Part shown: one piece after another, positions 46,001 to 55,111 of the stretch | How positions within the stretch are numbered: the stretch's first letter is position 1 | Layout: the number at the start of each line of letters is the position of its first letter | Assembly: GCA_013202295.1 (NCBI GenBank) | Contig: JABMRT010000038.1 | Span: 1 to 64,000 of the forward strand | From: Candidatus Zhuqueibacterota bacterium | GTDB taxonomy: Bacteria > Zhuqueibacterota > QNDG01 > JABMRT01 | DNA: 64,000 nt | Direction of reading: 5' to 3' | Position numbers and translations under genes: made by a program | Notes under the pieces: generated by a model | Seen by the model: only the letters and a program-made list of their open reading frames with translations | Database searches by the model: none | What the model was told of the DNA's origin: nothing

Positions 46001-49000
46001 ATTCAGCAAGGGATTGCATTCCATTAAAGTGCAAAAAGCCCATGATGGTTTGCCGATCGATAAATTTTATCTCACCACCTCAAGCAGTACGCCAAGTGAT
46101 ATCATGCCTTATGATGTATTGATGACTTTTGGCGAAGAAAAGGGTGAAAATGCCGGTACGCGCGCGACAGCTTTAACTCTGGGCGAACTGGCCGGACCCA
46201 ATGTGGTGAAGGCACGCCCGTTTGGTATGGCCGAAACAGCGACTATCACTGTGACAGGCCTGGCGGATGAACCTGTTACCGTAGAAGTGGAGAATCAAGT
46301 TCAGTCAGGTCCTGCGAGAACCATTCTCTCAAATCCGTTTAAGCTGACACTGAGTGATCAATTTGACAATCTGTCTCCCGGCTGGATTGTAAACTTTAAC
46401 ATTATTAGCGGTCCAGGATCTTTGACCGCGGACAGCGATACCACAGATATCAATGGTGTGGCTCTTACTTATCTCACATTGGGATATGGTGATACCACAC
46501 AAGTTCAGGCTACCGTGTCAGGCACAAGTCTTGATCCGATCATTTTTACCGGTATTCCGACGTCCGGGAATCCCGCACAGATTGTTTCACTCGTAAACAC
46601 AGGTGGTGTGAAACATTATATCAATGATGAATTCCCCGATCTGCTTAAGGTGAAAATTCTCGATGATCTTGGTCTGGCTATGGCAGATGTGCCGGTAGAA
46701 TATGTGATAACCACTGGAAACGCGACCGTTGGTACAAAGCAGCCCAATCTTTCTAATGCCCTTGGCATTTTCGCGGACACGCTGAAGCTGGGCAGTCAGG
46801 CGGGTGTTGTTACGGTTGAAGCGTATGCGGGAGGCCTTGAAGAGACCATTCTATTGGATTCGGTTTACAATCATGCAACTACGATTGTACGGGCCGGCCC
46901 GGATACGATTATGGCTGATATTGAAGAAGGTCTTTCACGCACAAAGATCCAGGTTCGCGCCTGGAACACATACCCCGTCACACCGGCAGCTAATTTGGCC
47001 ATCCAGTTTGTAGTGGATGAAACCAAGGGTGAGGGATTTCATTTCCCAAGTGCTGGTGACAGCATCACAATCAATACCAATGCCAACGGTTATGCTGAAA
47101 CTCACATTGTGCCTGGACCGGTTCATGGCAAGTTTACGGATATCGTTCAGGTTAGGGCCTCAGACGGATTTAATTCCATTCAGGGATCCCCCGTCAAATT
47201 TTCGATCACCAGTGAATCTGACGCTTCAGATCTCCTTTATATTAGCGGCAATTATCAGGAAGGTGTGATTGAAGAAGAGTTGCCACTCGGTTTGAAGGTG
47301 CGTATGGTGGATATCAGTCTGTCAGATACGACACCAATTCCCAATCAGCCGGTCATATTCAAGATTGAATCCGGAGATGGTGTTTTCTCTGAAACCGACT
47401 TCCCTGAGGTGCGAATTCTGACGGATGAGCAAGGGTATGCGGAAGTGGATTTCACATTGGGAGCCACCGCAGGCACGCCCGGCAATCCCTATAATAATGT
47501 GATTGCAGCTCGTGCAACAAATGGCTGGGCTTCACTCGGCGGATCTCCAGTCAGATTCTATCTTTCCGCGCGTTCCTCAGATGCGGCATTGATTACTGCG
47601 GTGCCTGTTAATGATACACTCAAGGTTGGTACTGTGGGTAAATTATTATCCCAGAACGTAAAAGTCAAACTTTGGGATTCAGCAGGCAATCCAGCGATTG
47701 ATGAAGAGGTTTTCTTCTCTATCATCGGAGGAAGTGGCACTCTGGGTGGCACGAGTGACACGACGCGTTCTGTAATCGTCGATAATGCGGGAGGCTACGC
47801 TGAAATGGCTTGGACTCTGGGTCCGCATGCGGGTACCAACATAAATATACTTGAAGTTCGCTCCTCGAACGGCACCGCTGAACTGACTGGTTCTCCGCTT
47901 CATTTCTACGCGACCAGTCTGCCGGACTCAGTGAGTCCGATCAAATCCATTGTGGCCGCAGACGGGCCGACACAGGCCGACGGCCTCGATACGTGCTGGA
48001 TTGAAGTGACCTTAAAAGACCGCTGGGAGAATCCTGTTCCGGGGAAGCGCATTCGCCTCAATGTAGTTGGAGGCGATGATAATCACCCGTATAATCCATT
48101 CGATTTGACCGACGCGAACGGAACCGCTATCGGGTATATGGTCTCCTATACTGCAGGCTGGAAGCAAATTTACGCCCGTGTGGACGAAACGGTGGATCCG
48201 GATATTCAGATCTCACAACCTGCCGAGGTGCTCTTTACAGCGACGGACGCTGCTGAAATGAGAAAATATACTCTCGGATCTCTCAGCGGCAATGCGGGTA
48301 CGGTACTGAACGATTCTCTGGCCGTTATCATTACTGACGGTAATGGGAATCCGGTACCCTACGGGCCTGTTCGCTTCAGAGTTGTAAGTGGAGGCGGCCA
48401 GATTATCGGTGACGAGACGGTGCATAGTGACAGTAGCGGTATTGCTGCCACATATGTCATTCTTGGGCCGACACCGGGTGAGAATATCTATGATGCCAGC
48501 GCGAATGCCCAGGATGCAACGGCTTTGTTCGGGAGTCCCGTGACCTTTTCGGTTGTTGGTGAAGAGGGTGTGCCTGTTTCGATGTATGCGGCATCTGCTC
48601 AGGTGTTAAATGGAGTCGCAGGCCAGGTACTCGATATGCCATTTAAAATTGGTGTCATGGATGATGATGGCGATCCGGTGGCCGGTGTCCAAATTCGTTA
48701 TGAAATACAGCAGGGAGGCGGCAGTCTTGAAACGGGCCAACCTGTTCAGACCAATGCCTATGGCGAGGCTGTGACCTATTATCGAGCCGATACTCAGGCT
48801 GGACGTGAAAATCAGATCCTTGCAGAAAATGATGGTTTGGCCGGTGGACCGATCCTTTTCACTGTGACCAGTCAGGCAGGTCTGGCCAGTCAATTGGTCC
48901 TGAATAGCGGAAATGAACAAGCTGCAGGTGTGGGTCACAATGTGTCAAATCCATTAAAAGTCGAAGTCACTGATTGGTATGATAATCCGGTTGGCGGAAT

Positions 49001-50648
49001 CAATATTCAATATTCGGTTGCCTCTGGTGATGCGCACTTTTCCAATGGAGAGACAACGTTCAACGACCTAACAGCCGGTAACGGCCTCGCTGAAGCAAGT
49101 GTACAGTTTGGTGAATCTTCAGGCATTGTCAAAATCCATGCAACACGTAAATTACTGGATGGTTCTCCAGTTATTTTCACACTCTATTCTTTATCTGATG
49201 AACCGGCCACGTTGAAACGGTACCCTGAAAGTACTGACGATATTGTTGCCACCAAAGGATCAATTCTGCCTGAGCCACTTCATGTGCGTGTTGAAGATGG
49301 ATATGGCAATCCTGTACCCGGTCGTGATGTGGTTTGGGCTGTATCAACAGGTGATGCTGTATTTTTAAATTCCGCGCCGACACGCAGTAATGAACATGGA
49401 GTGGCGTCAGCGAACCTTACAGCCGGACAGGGGAACTCATCGACCGTAAAAGCCCTGCTGCTTGACAAGGAAGTACTGTTCACCATTCAGCAGGTGAACA
49501 ATCCAAATTTCCCGCAGCTTGGAACAATTACACCCGATGACACGAGCTGCTTTGAACTTGACGAATTGCGCATCCCCATACATGCATTGCCCGATGGCGA
49601 TGGAGATCTGATCACCTTCGAATTGGGTGATCTGTTTCCGCCTGAGGGTATTGAAGTAAAAAAACACTCTTCAATCACTGCCACAATACAGTGGACACCC
49701 AATCAGAATCAACAGGGCGTCTACATGCTGCATTATCAAGTGATTGACGGTCGTGGAGGATTTGATGCGGACAGTATCCAGGTGACAGTGTTTGACACCA
49801 ATCGGAAACCTGTGATTCAGGAAACCTATCCTGAAAGTGATACGCTGATTGTTTCGGGTCAAATCATGCCTTTCTGGGTGGATGTATATGATGCGGACAA
49901 CGATCCTATCGATTACACATGGCGGGTTGATGGTCAGATTGTGGGCGAGAATAAAAGCCTTTTCCATCTGGATATCGATAAATACTTCACTGGCGATCAG
50001 ATTATCGATGTGGCTGTCAGCGATGGTAAGGAGATTGTGCGTCATCGCTGGAACATGAGTGTTTTCTCTTCTGTCGAACTCACTGAGATGATTGCCCAAT
50101 TCGATCAATGGAACAACGCGGTAACCCTTTTCTGGGCGACCTCACGCGAAACCGATAACCTGGGTTTCGAGGTGTTTCGTGCGACATCCAAGGATGGGTC
50201 GTTCGAGCCAATCACTCAAAAACTTATTCCAAGTGATGCCGGTGGTGAATACAACTTTACGGATGAAAACGTACAGGTTGGAGTTGTTTACTATTATAAA
50301 ATCATTGATGTGGATGTGCGGGAAAATTACAACGAGAACGGTCCGATTGTAATTCAAATTCCCAAACCGGATAAGTTTGTTCTAACCCAGAACTATCCGA
50401 ATCCATTCAATCCAGTCACCAAGATTAGGTATCATGTACCGCGCATGGAACGTGTATCCATTGTGATTTACAATATGCTCGGACAAAAAGTAGCGACGTT
50501 ATTTGATAAAGAACATGAACCAGGTTATTTTGTTCTCGAATGGAACGGACGGAACAGTTGGGGCAATGAAGTCTCCACCGGATTGTACCTGTACCAGCTC
50601 CGAAGTGAGACTAAAACATTAACTAAACGGATGATCAAACTGAAATAA
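43047..50648 (+). CDS. Giant secreted SGNH hydrolase with Ig-like repeats and type IX sorting domain
   Basis: This is a 2533-residue secreted protein. A signal peptide is followed by an SGNH/GDSL hydrolase (about 32-260) with Ser40 in IGNSITWG, the block HIGTNDIN near 132, and Asp235/His238 in DPVHPN. Then come a concanavalin-like region (265-470), an FN3 domain (471-577), a second concanavalin-like region (582-800), a CBM-like domain (868-1020), about ten Big_1-type Ig-like repeats of about 100 residues (1075-2150), a cadherin-like part, an FN3-like part, and the sorting module with NYPNPFNP near 2450. The substrate is unknown; ester groups on polysaccharides are plausible. It has a strong ribosome site. 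Confidence 0.88.
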   Translation: MKIRKMHRARFLPALICFYIILAGFKPLLAQTRIMPIGNSITWGKENGGPPIGTNEGYRKILNQYLQAEYAATLDPNFNATFVGDYGSTAPGYFMDGAKVSWFVDPDSSTTYGLPLISGELTQHNPDIVILHIGTNDINASAPLGDAGADGTVIYYLNQLVTAIVDHPGVDKLLLCQIIPKLDTPANQNGSLVYNNAIKALVEDMPTADQEKIELVNLYPAFLANQSTYFNLSIDPVHPNMNGYTTMADFFYTYIKLHFIEEITDEFNRAAGPTVGNNWTSDVGMQINDVGETGGGALTFRTAGDLNWDNLAVWETSRNLTTVLAKFHVNSTAGGIENVGLAVGLNSTNITQADGYLVVARGGTVNVKEIINGNANAGADISWGQIGFTAPQPGDILQVGYQDGTTQNTFSITLLRNGAEIDQVNISDNSQYQGNADTLYSGLLFHGYQTTPWEYYIDSYTVQVQKDDATPPDPVVISSGLVSKTSVQINWIASGDDGNVGTASQYDLRYSTSHITTEAQFAGAIVVPGLPRPKAYGSAESHSVTGLFPGTTYFMAMKVIDEWGNVSILSNEVGVTTNAAGFVHDKFDRDPEPSGSIGPNWNIDVNEYSIDYNAGPLDGEFYNTQGSFAWGRVSVYTGLRNPSVVRFVYGENTTEAGVGGTAMAVMLKGDDINTTDGYMMFIQNTTWAGPLLSLYEVRNGMVVGPPDGRIAEVPYTYSVGSNIHFPQDGDTLTVFMDWYDANGVKFNIQINGHPCTDGPIYDDNRLSFGINETTYAGLMLKRLFGTGNENAVDDFYAAAELSGVGGIEIVEGDGESATVSTDMGASGDSLRILVRDVNGAPLPDWPVWFWVDSPADATIDAPDPMFDPIQIEAEWDPEPEGSYYTVDNVPSASGSAYMVTNTGSSGLDGSTLDYDFYVQTAGSYWFWGRVITKSNAYALYITVDEGTANEKVFQWNTTYYSGSFSSPLFTWSPVKHLGSQFQPITFSKGLHSIKVQKAHDGLPIDKFYLTTSSSTPSDIMPYDVLMTFGEEKGENAGTRATALTLGELAGPNVVKARPFGMAETATITVTGLADEPVTVEVENQVQSGPARTILSNPFKLTLSDQFDNLSPGWIVNFNIISGPGSLTADSDTTDINGVALTYLTLGYGDTTQVQATVSGTSLDPIIFTGIPTSGNPAQIVSLVNTGGVKHYINDEFPDLLKVKILDDLGLAMADVPVEYVITTGNATVGTKQPNLSNALGIFADTLKLGSQAGVVTVEAYAGGLEETILLDSVYNHATTIVRAGPDTIMADIEEGLSRTKIQVRAWNTYPVTPAANLAIQFVVDETKGEGFHFPSAGDSITINTNANGYAETHIVPGPVHGKFTDIVQVRASDGFNSIQGSPVKFSITSESDASDLLYISGNYQEGVIEEELPLGLKVRMVDISLSDTTPIPNQPVIFKIESGDGVFSETDFPEVRILTDEQGYAEVDFTLGATAGTPGNPYNNVIAARATNGWASLGGSPVRFYLSARSSDAALITAVPVNDTLKVGTVGKLLSQNVKVKLWDSAGNPAIDEEVFFSIIGGSGTLGGTSDTTRSVIVDNAGGYAEMAWTLGPHAGTNINILEVRSSNGTAELTGSPLHFYATSLPDSVSPIKSIVAADGPTQADGLDTCWIEVTLKDRWENPVPGKRIRLNVVGGDDNHPYNPFDLTDANGTAIGYMVSYTAGWKQIYARVDETVDPDIQISQPAEVLFTATDAAEMRKYTLGSLSGNAGTVLNDSLAVIITDGNGNPVPYGPVRFRVVSGGGQIIGDETVHSDSSGIAATYVILGPTPGENIYDASANAQDATALFGSPVTFSVVGEEGVPVSMYAASAQVLNGVAGQVLDMPFKIGVMDDDGDPVAGVQIRYEIQQGGGSLETGQPVQTNAYGEAVTYYRADTQAGRENQILAENDGLAGGPILFTVTSQAGLASQLVLNSGNEQAAGVGHNVSNPLKVEVTDWYDNPVGGINIQYSVASGDAHFSNGETTFNDLTAGNGLAEASVQFGESSGIVKIHATRKLLDGSPVIFTLYSLSDEPATLKRYPESTDDIVATKGSILPEPLHVRVEDGYGNPVPGRDVVWAVSTGDAVFLNSAPTRSNEHGVASANLTAGQGNSSTVKALLLDKEVLFTIQQVNNPNFPQLGTITPDDTSCFELDELRIPIHALPDGDGDLITFELGDLFPPEGIEVKKHSSITATIQWTPNQNQQGVYMLHYQVIDGRGGFDADSIQVTVFDTNRKPVIQETYPESDTLIVSGQIMPFWVDVYDADNDPIDYTWRVDGQIVGENKSLFHLDIDKYFTGDQIIDVAVSDGKEIVRHRWNMSVFSSVELTEMIAQFDQWNNAVTLFWATSRETDNLGFEVFRATSKDGSFEPITQKLIPSDAGGEYNFTDENVQVGVVYYYKIIDVDVRENYNENGPIVIQIPKPDKFVLTQNYPNPFNPVTKIRYHVPRMERVSIVIYNMLGQKVATLFDKEHEPGYFVLEWNGRNSWGNEVSTGLYLYQLRSETKTLTKRMIKLK

Positions 50649-50675
50649 TATCCAAACGCCTTGTGCTGATATTAA

Positions 50676-50715
50676 ACGGCTTCCGCGAATCCGCAACCAG
50701 CGGAAGTCGTTTTTC
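50676..50715 (+). terminator. Terminator after the giant SGNH gene
   Basis: ACGGCTTCCGC (50676-50686) pairs with GCGGAAGTCGT (50700-50710) with one G-T pair, followed by five T. It separates the giant gene from the next one. Confidence 0.85.
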
Positions 50716-50774
50716 ATTCGTTTCAATGTAAATATCACCTGATTTTTAACTCGGAATCTTGTATATTAATTTTC

Positions 50775-52979
50775 ATGAAATATGTACGACTGATCGGACT
50801 TCTTTTGTTAATAACGATGGGCACACTTTTAGCCCAGTCTCGCATTCTTATGCTGGGCAATTCAATCACAGCGGGTGTAGGCAGCACAAGTGGTACCGGA
50901 TTCCGTCAGATGTTATACGATCAGCTAGAAAGTTATAATTATGATTTTGAATTTGTGGGTCCAAGCGGTAGCGAGGATCACCTTAAGGGTTATTTTATCC
51001 CCGGTGTCCAAATTGGCCAATTCTATTATGGGCCCGGCGGGACCGCGCAGTTCAATGTATCGAATGTACTCAATGCGTACCGGCCCAATATCGTGATGAT
51101 TCACTTAGGTACAAATGATCTCTATACCGACGACTCGATTGGTCCCTATTCTGTGGATAGCGGAACTACATTTGAGGACACGACCATTTGCGGCCGCCTC
51201 GCTTATTTGTGCGCAAAAATTCTTGAATGGCACAATGGGATTCAGGATACCTGTGTGCAAATGCTCTTTGTCTCGGCGATTGTACCCCGGCTTGGTGAAG
51301 AGCGCCGCTGTCTGGGCTTTTATAATACGGTTTATTATAATATTGACAGTGACTCCCGGATGGGTCGGATTCCTTCAATTTCCCCCAATACGTTTCGAAC
51401 CATAGACCAATTCAACTCCTTTGATATATCTACAATGATATCACCAGACAGCATTCATCCCAATGATACAGGCTATGAAAACATGGCCAATGTCTATGGA
51501 AATTATTGGCGGAATTTTCCTCTACAATATTTTTCACTCAGCAATCTTGAATATACAGGCAAGAAAACGGGCGATCAGATTCAAATCGGTGTGCGTATAT
51601 TAAAGGGTACAGGCGCGGCTTTCAATGGTATGGAAGTCCGATTCAAGGTTGAAGAGGGGCCAGTCACATTCACAACTCCAAGCCAGTTCGAATACACCAC
51701 TGCGGAAGGAATTGCAGAGAAGACGATACTTGTCACCGGAGAAGGAGTTGCCCGGATCACCGCTACAGTCAAATCCACCATCAATAAATCCATTACTTTT
51801 ACTGTGTGGTCTCAGGATCATGTTTTTGTACAGGGAGAAGTGGCTTATGTGGCCGAGAATCAGGCCGTGCCCAATACGGTGATTGAGTGGGTTGAGGGTG
51901 CCGAATCCGTAGACACAACTGATGCTTCGGGATTGTTCGGCGCTTCACGCATTCCTCTAAATGAGGATTTTACAATTCGCCCCTGGAAAGAGCAGTGGTC
52001 AGACGTCACACCGTCCTCAATCCTCTCTTATGATGCCTCTCTTGTTGCGCGACATTCCGTGGGCCTTGAGATATTGTCCAGCAATGCACAACAGGCCGGA
52101 GATGTAAATACGGACGGTTTTGTGGATATGATGGATGCGCTTTACATCGGCCGGTATGCGGTAGGTATGACTTCTCCCGGATCTGTGCATATCGGTGAGT
52201 GGACTTTTTCACCGGAGACTCAAGCTCATGGGGCAGCCATCGACACGGTTACATTTCCTGTATTTACAGCCATGTTAACCGGTGATGTCAAGGGGGGCTG
52301 GCAGTCTTCGGCTCCCAAAATCAATCCTGGACTTTGGGAAATCACACCTGTCCCGGAACAATATGGGGATACCTTATCCGTGCAATTGCTAATCACGGAA
52401 GCCGATTGGTTGTCTACTGATTTTTCATATCACTATGATCCGACCTCGCTCAAATTTCTATCTATTGATAAGTCGGCCGGTTTGGATGGATTTCAGCTTT
52501 TGCACAAATCTTCCATTTCAGGTGAAGGCCGGGTCGCATTGTTCGGTATCAATCCAGCACGGGGCAATATGGTTGATTTGCGCTTTCTGGTGCTGAATCC
52601 AGATGAGCCTGCTCAGATTCTCTTTGATCCTTTATATATTGAAACGACACGGATGAATCCAACTCAGGTTGTGGTCAATCCGGAATCGTCTGCCCATCCC
52701 GTACAGCTTGTGCTTCATCCTAATTATCCAAATCCATTCAATGCCAGTACTGTTTTGAGTTACTCTCTTGAAAAAAGCGGCAAAGTCCGGCTGGATGTTC
52801 AGAATACATTGGGACAGCAGGTTGCCTGCCTGATTGAGGGCCATCTTGAGGCGGGTTCACATTCGATTCACTGGAATGGCACCGATGATCATGGGCAGGC
52901 TGTGCCCAGCGGTGTTTATATACTTACTCTCCAGACACAAGCTCAACGTCTGGTTCGAAAAATAAATTTAATTCGATAG
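50775..52979 (+). CDS. Secreted SGNH hydrolase with dockerin-like and cohesin-like regions and type IX sorting domain
   Basis: This is a 734-residue secreted protein with a signal peptide and an SGNH hydrolase (about 22-240): Ser30 in MLGNSITAG, HLGTNDLY near 115 and Asp225/His228 in SPDSIHPND. After it come an Ig-like region (255-350), a carboxypeptidase-regulatory-like stretch, a dockerin-like calcium motif AGDVNTDGFVDMMDALYIGR near 441, a cohesin-like beta domain (530-615), and the sorting module with YPNPFNAST near 651. It is a shorter relative of the previous gene's hydrolase. No ribosome site is seen, and a TATATT ends seven bases before the ATG, so a leaderless mRNA is possible. Confidence 0.87.
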   Translation: MKYVRLIGLLLLITMGTLLAQSRILMLGNSITAGVGSTSGTGFRQMLYDQLESYNYDFEFVGPSGSEDHLKGYFIPGVQIGQFYYGPGGTAQFNVSNVLNAYRPNIVMIHLGTNDLYTDDSIGPYSVDSGTTFEDTTICGRLAYLCAKILEWHNGIQDTCVQMLFVSAIVPRLGEERRCLGFYNTVYYNIDSDSRMGRIPSISPNTFRTIDQFNSFDISTMISPDSIHPNDTGYENMANVYGNYWRNFPLQYFSLSNLEYTGKKTGDQIQIGVRILKGTGAAFNGMEVRFKVEEGPVTFTTPSQFEYTTAEGIAEKTILVTGEGVARITATVKSTINKSITFTVWSQDHVFVQGEVAYVAENQAVPNTVIEWVEGAESVDTTDASGLFGASRIPLNEDFTIRPWKEQWSDVTPSSILSYDASLVARHSVGLEILSSNAQQAGDVNTDGFVDMMDALYIGRYAVGMTSPGSVHIGEWTFSPETQAHGAAIDTVTFPVFTAMLTGDVKGGWQSSAPKINPGLWEITPVPEQYGDTLSVQLLITEADWLSTDFSYHYDPTSLKFLSIDKSAGLDGFQLLHKSSISGEGRVALFGINPARGNMVDLRFLVLNPDEPAQILFDPLYIETTRMNPTQVVVNPESSAHPVQLVLHPNYPNPFNASTVLSYSLEKSGKVRLDVQNTLGQQVACLIEGHLEAGSHSIHWNGTDDHGQAVPSGVYILTLQTQAQRLVRKINLIR

Positions 52980-53043
52980 AATGCATTCGGAGAGTTTTTG
53001 TGAACATGAAATATTTTAGCGATTTAAGCAATTGCGAGGCAGT

Positions 53044-55077
53044 ATGAGAGCAGTGAATTCTCACAATATGTGGCACGGTCTATTGATCCTCATGATTTTT
53101 GTCTATCCGATACTCCATGCGAACACGCCCCATATGGCCTATGGCACATTGCAATATCAGGATGGATCCACACCCGCCTCTACGACTTTTCAAGCTTTTA
53201 TCACTGATCGGTCAAGCGAGGTGCTAACTCATACCTCATTCGGTTGCGATTATAGCGGCGGTGTCTGGTCGGTTCAGGTTGGAAATTACCCTTCTCCATG
53301 GTCGGCAGGCGAATTACTTCATGTTAATTTTAATGATGGCGCAGGCAAGACAGGATCCATTGAATTATCCATGACCAATGATCCGGGTGACAATGCCTGG
53401 GTCACCACACTTTCTGTTCAGGACGGAACGGTAAAACTCTTACTGCCGGATACCACGGTGGATCGCGGTGCAACCGTTCAGATTCCTGTTTACCTTGAAG
53501 GATTGGGCGTTTCCGATTCTGTTGTTGCTTATCAGATGACAGTCGGCTTTGATTCGGATGTGCTCATTGCAACAGGTGCATTGAGTGGCGGCACCATGAC
53601 TGAGCCGTGGGGCAATCCATTTGCCGCACCTCAAGAATCTTCCATGACCCTGGCCGGATTCACCACGAATCAGCCCTCCACTCGCCTCGTACCGGATGGT
53701 GGACGATTGGTTTACCTTGAGTTTCTCGTGCACGGAATTCCAGACGATCCCATTTCCAGTAGTACAGAAGTTTACATAGAACAGGCAATACTTTATACCA
53801 TTGAATCCAACACGGCTGAATCCCAGGTTGTCTCTAATACAAAAGTCGGTATCATTACAGTACAGTCCGGCTCGAATCCAGCTACTCGAAATATATCGAT
53901 TTATCCGAACTGGAATTTAATCTCATTCGGTATCGTACCTGATCCTCACACCGTTCCTGAAGTGTTTGGCAGTTTGTCAATTTCCTACGCGTTTGGGTTT
54001 CGCGCGGTTGAAGGACCAATGAGCTGGGATGTCGCTCGTCCCTCCTTCCTGAATGATTTGAAGATTATGGACGGACTTCACGGATACTGGGTGAAATCAA
54101 GTGCGAGCATACAGCAAACCTGGAACGTGTCAGGCGATGAAATCAGTATAAACACACCCATTCCCATGTATGCAGGCTGGAACCTGATTGGATATCTTCC
54201 CACATCTGAGGATCAGATTCTTCATTCGTTCGGAAGTATTGACCCGTTGTTTTCTTACGTGAGTGGATTTGAATCCGGAACTCCGAAGGTCTGGGACCGT
54301 CAAAGACCGGAATTTCTGAACGACTTGCAGACACTGCATCCGCACAGCGGCTATTGGGTTAAGATGGATAGTGCCCGGCAATTGATCTATCCCTCCGGTG
54401 GATATTCCGCGGCCAAACAAACCACAATGCCTTACACTTCAGTTGCTTTTCTGCAAGACAGTATCATTGTCACCCCATTCTGGTGTGACTTCTGGGGAGT
54501 TCAACCGGATCTGATCGCAGAGGGTGATACAATTCAAGTGTTTGATCCAGATAGCGTTTTATGTGGTGAGGGTCATGGTACTATTGAAGGTGGATATCTC
54601 ATCCATGTGTTTGGAGACGATCCGAATACCACGGATCTGGACGAAGGGGCCATTGAAGATGACACCTTGCGGTTTGTGATAAACGGGACTGAAACGAAAG
54701 TGATTGATGGATCTCCTGTCTGGGAATATGGCGGATCAAAACAGGTCAGTTTGGAATTGGTCTCATCCGGGATTGGCCAGCAGAATAACATCCTGCCTGA
54801 ATCCGCAGTTCTTGTTGGGAATTATCCCAATCCTTTTAATCCATCCACAACGGTTCATTATATGCTTGATAAACCGCAATGGGTGCAACTCAGTGTATTC
54901 GATGTGTCAGGAAAAGAAGTTTGTGTATTACTGCAGGATGTTCAGTACGCCGGATCACATTTCATTCAGTGGAATGGCCATGATGATCGTGGTCAACTGT
55001 CGGCGAGCGGTGTATATATCATTCAACTTCAAACATTGAACCTGAATTTGACGCATAAATGTTTGCTGATAAAATAG
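53044..55077 (+). CDS. Secreted modular protein with cohesin-like domain, duplicated WNLISFG repeat and type IX sorting domain
   Basis: This is a 677-residue secreted protein of unknown role. The ATG at 53044 is chosen because a GAGG lies just upstream; the frame is open four codons further to a TTG. After a signal segment (LLILMIFVYPILHA) there is a beta domain, a cohesin-like domain (about 129-240: DTTVDRGATVQIPVYLEG), two repeats that run from WNLISFG or WNLIGYL to GYWVK (about 290-352 and 379-441), a module starting WCDFWG (about 478-570), and the sorting module with YPNPFNPSTT near 594. No enzyme motif is seen, so binding or surface structure is more likely. Confidence 0.85.
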   Translation: MRAVNSHNMWHGLLILMIFVYPILHANTPHMAYGTLQYQDGSTPASTTFQAFITDRSSEVLTHTSFGCDYSGGVWSVQVGNYPSPWSAGELLHVNFNDGAGKTGSIELSMTNDPGDNAWVTTLSVQDGTVKLLLPDTTVDRGATVQIPVYLEGLGVSDSVVAYQMTVGFDSDVLIATGALSGGTMTEPWGNPFAAPQESSMTLAGFTTNQPSTRLVPDGGRLVYLEFLVHGIPDDPISSSTEVYIEQAILYTIESNTAESQVVSNTKVGIITVQSGSNPATRNISIYPNWNLISFGIVPDPHTVPEVFGSLSISYAFGFRAVEGPMSWDVARPSFLNDLKIMDGLHGYWVKSSASIQQTWNVSGDEISINTPIPMYAGWNLIGYLPTSEDQILHSFGSIDPLFSYVSGFESGTPKVWDRQRPEFLNDLQTLHPHSGYWVKMDSARQLIYPSGGYSAAKQTTMPYTSVAFLQDSIIVTPFWCDFWGVQPDLIAEGDTIQVFDPDSVLCGEGHGTIEGGYLIHVFGDDPNTTDLDEGAIEDDTLRFVINGTETKVIDGSPVWEYGGSKQVSLELVSSGIGQQNNILPESAVLVGNYPNPFNPSTTVHYMLDKPQWVQLSVFDVSGKEVCVLLQDVQYAGSHFIQWNGHDDRGQLSASGVYIIQLQTLNLNLTHKCLLIK

Positions 55078-55111
55078 ACTTGGACTTTTTAGCTAAGAAA
55101 CGAGCGGGATT

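Noticed and set aside
52090-53760. A true cellulosome
   Set aside because: There is no scaffoldin with many cohesins and there are no dockerin-bearing glycoside hydrolases; only isolated dockerin-like and cohesin-like regions are present.
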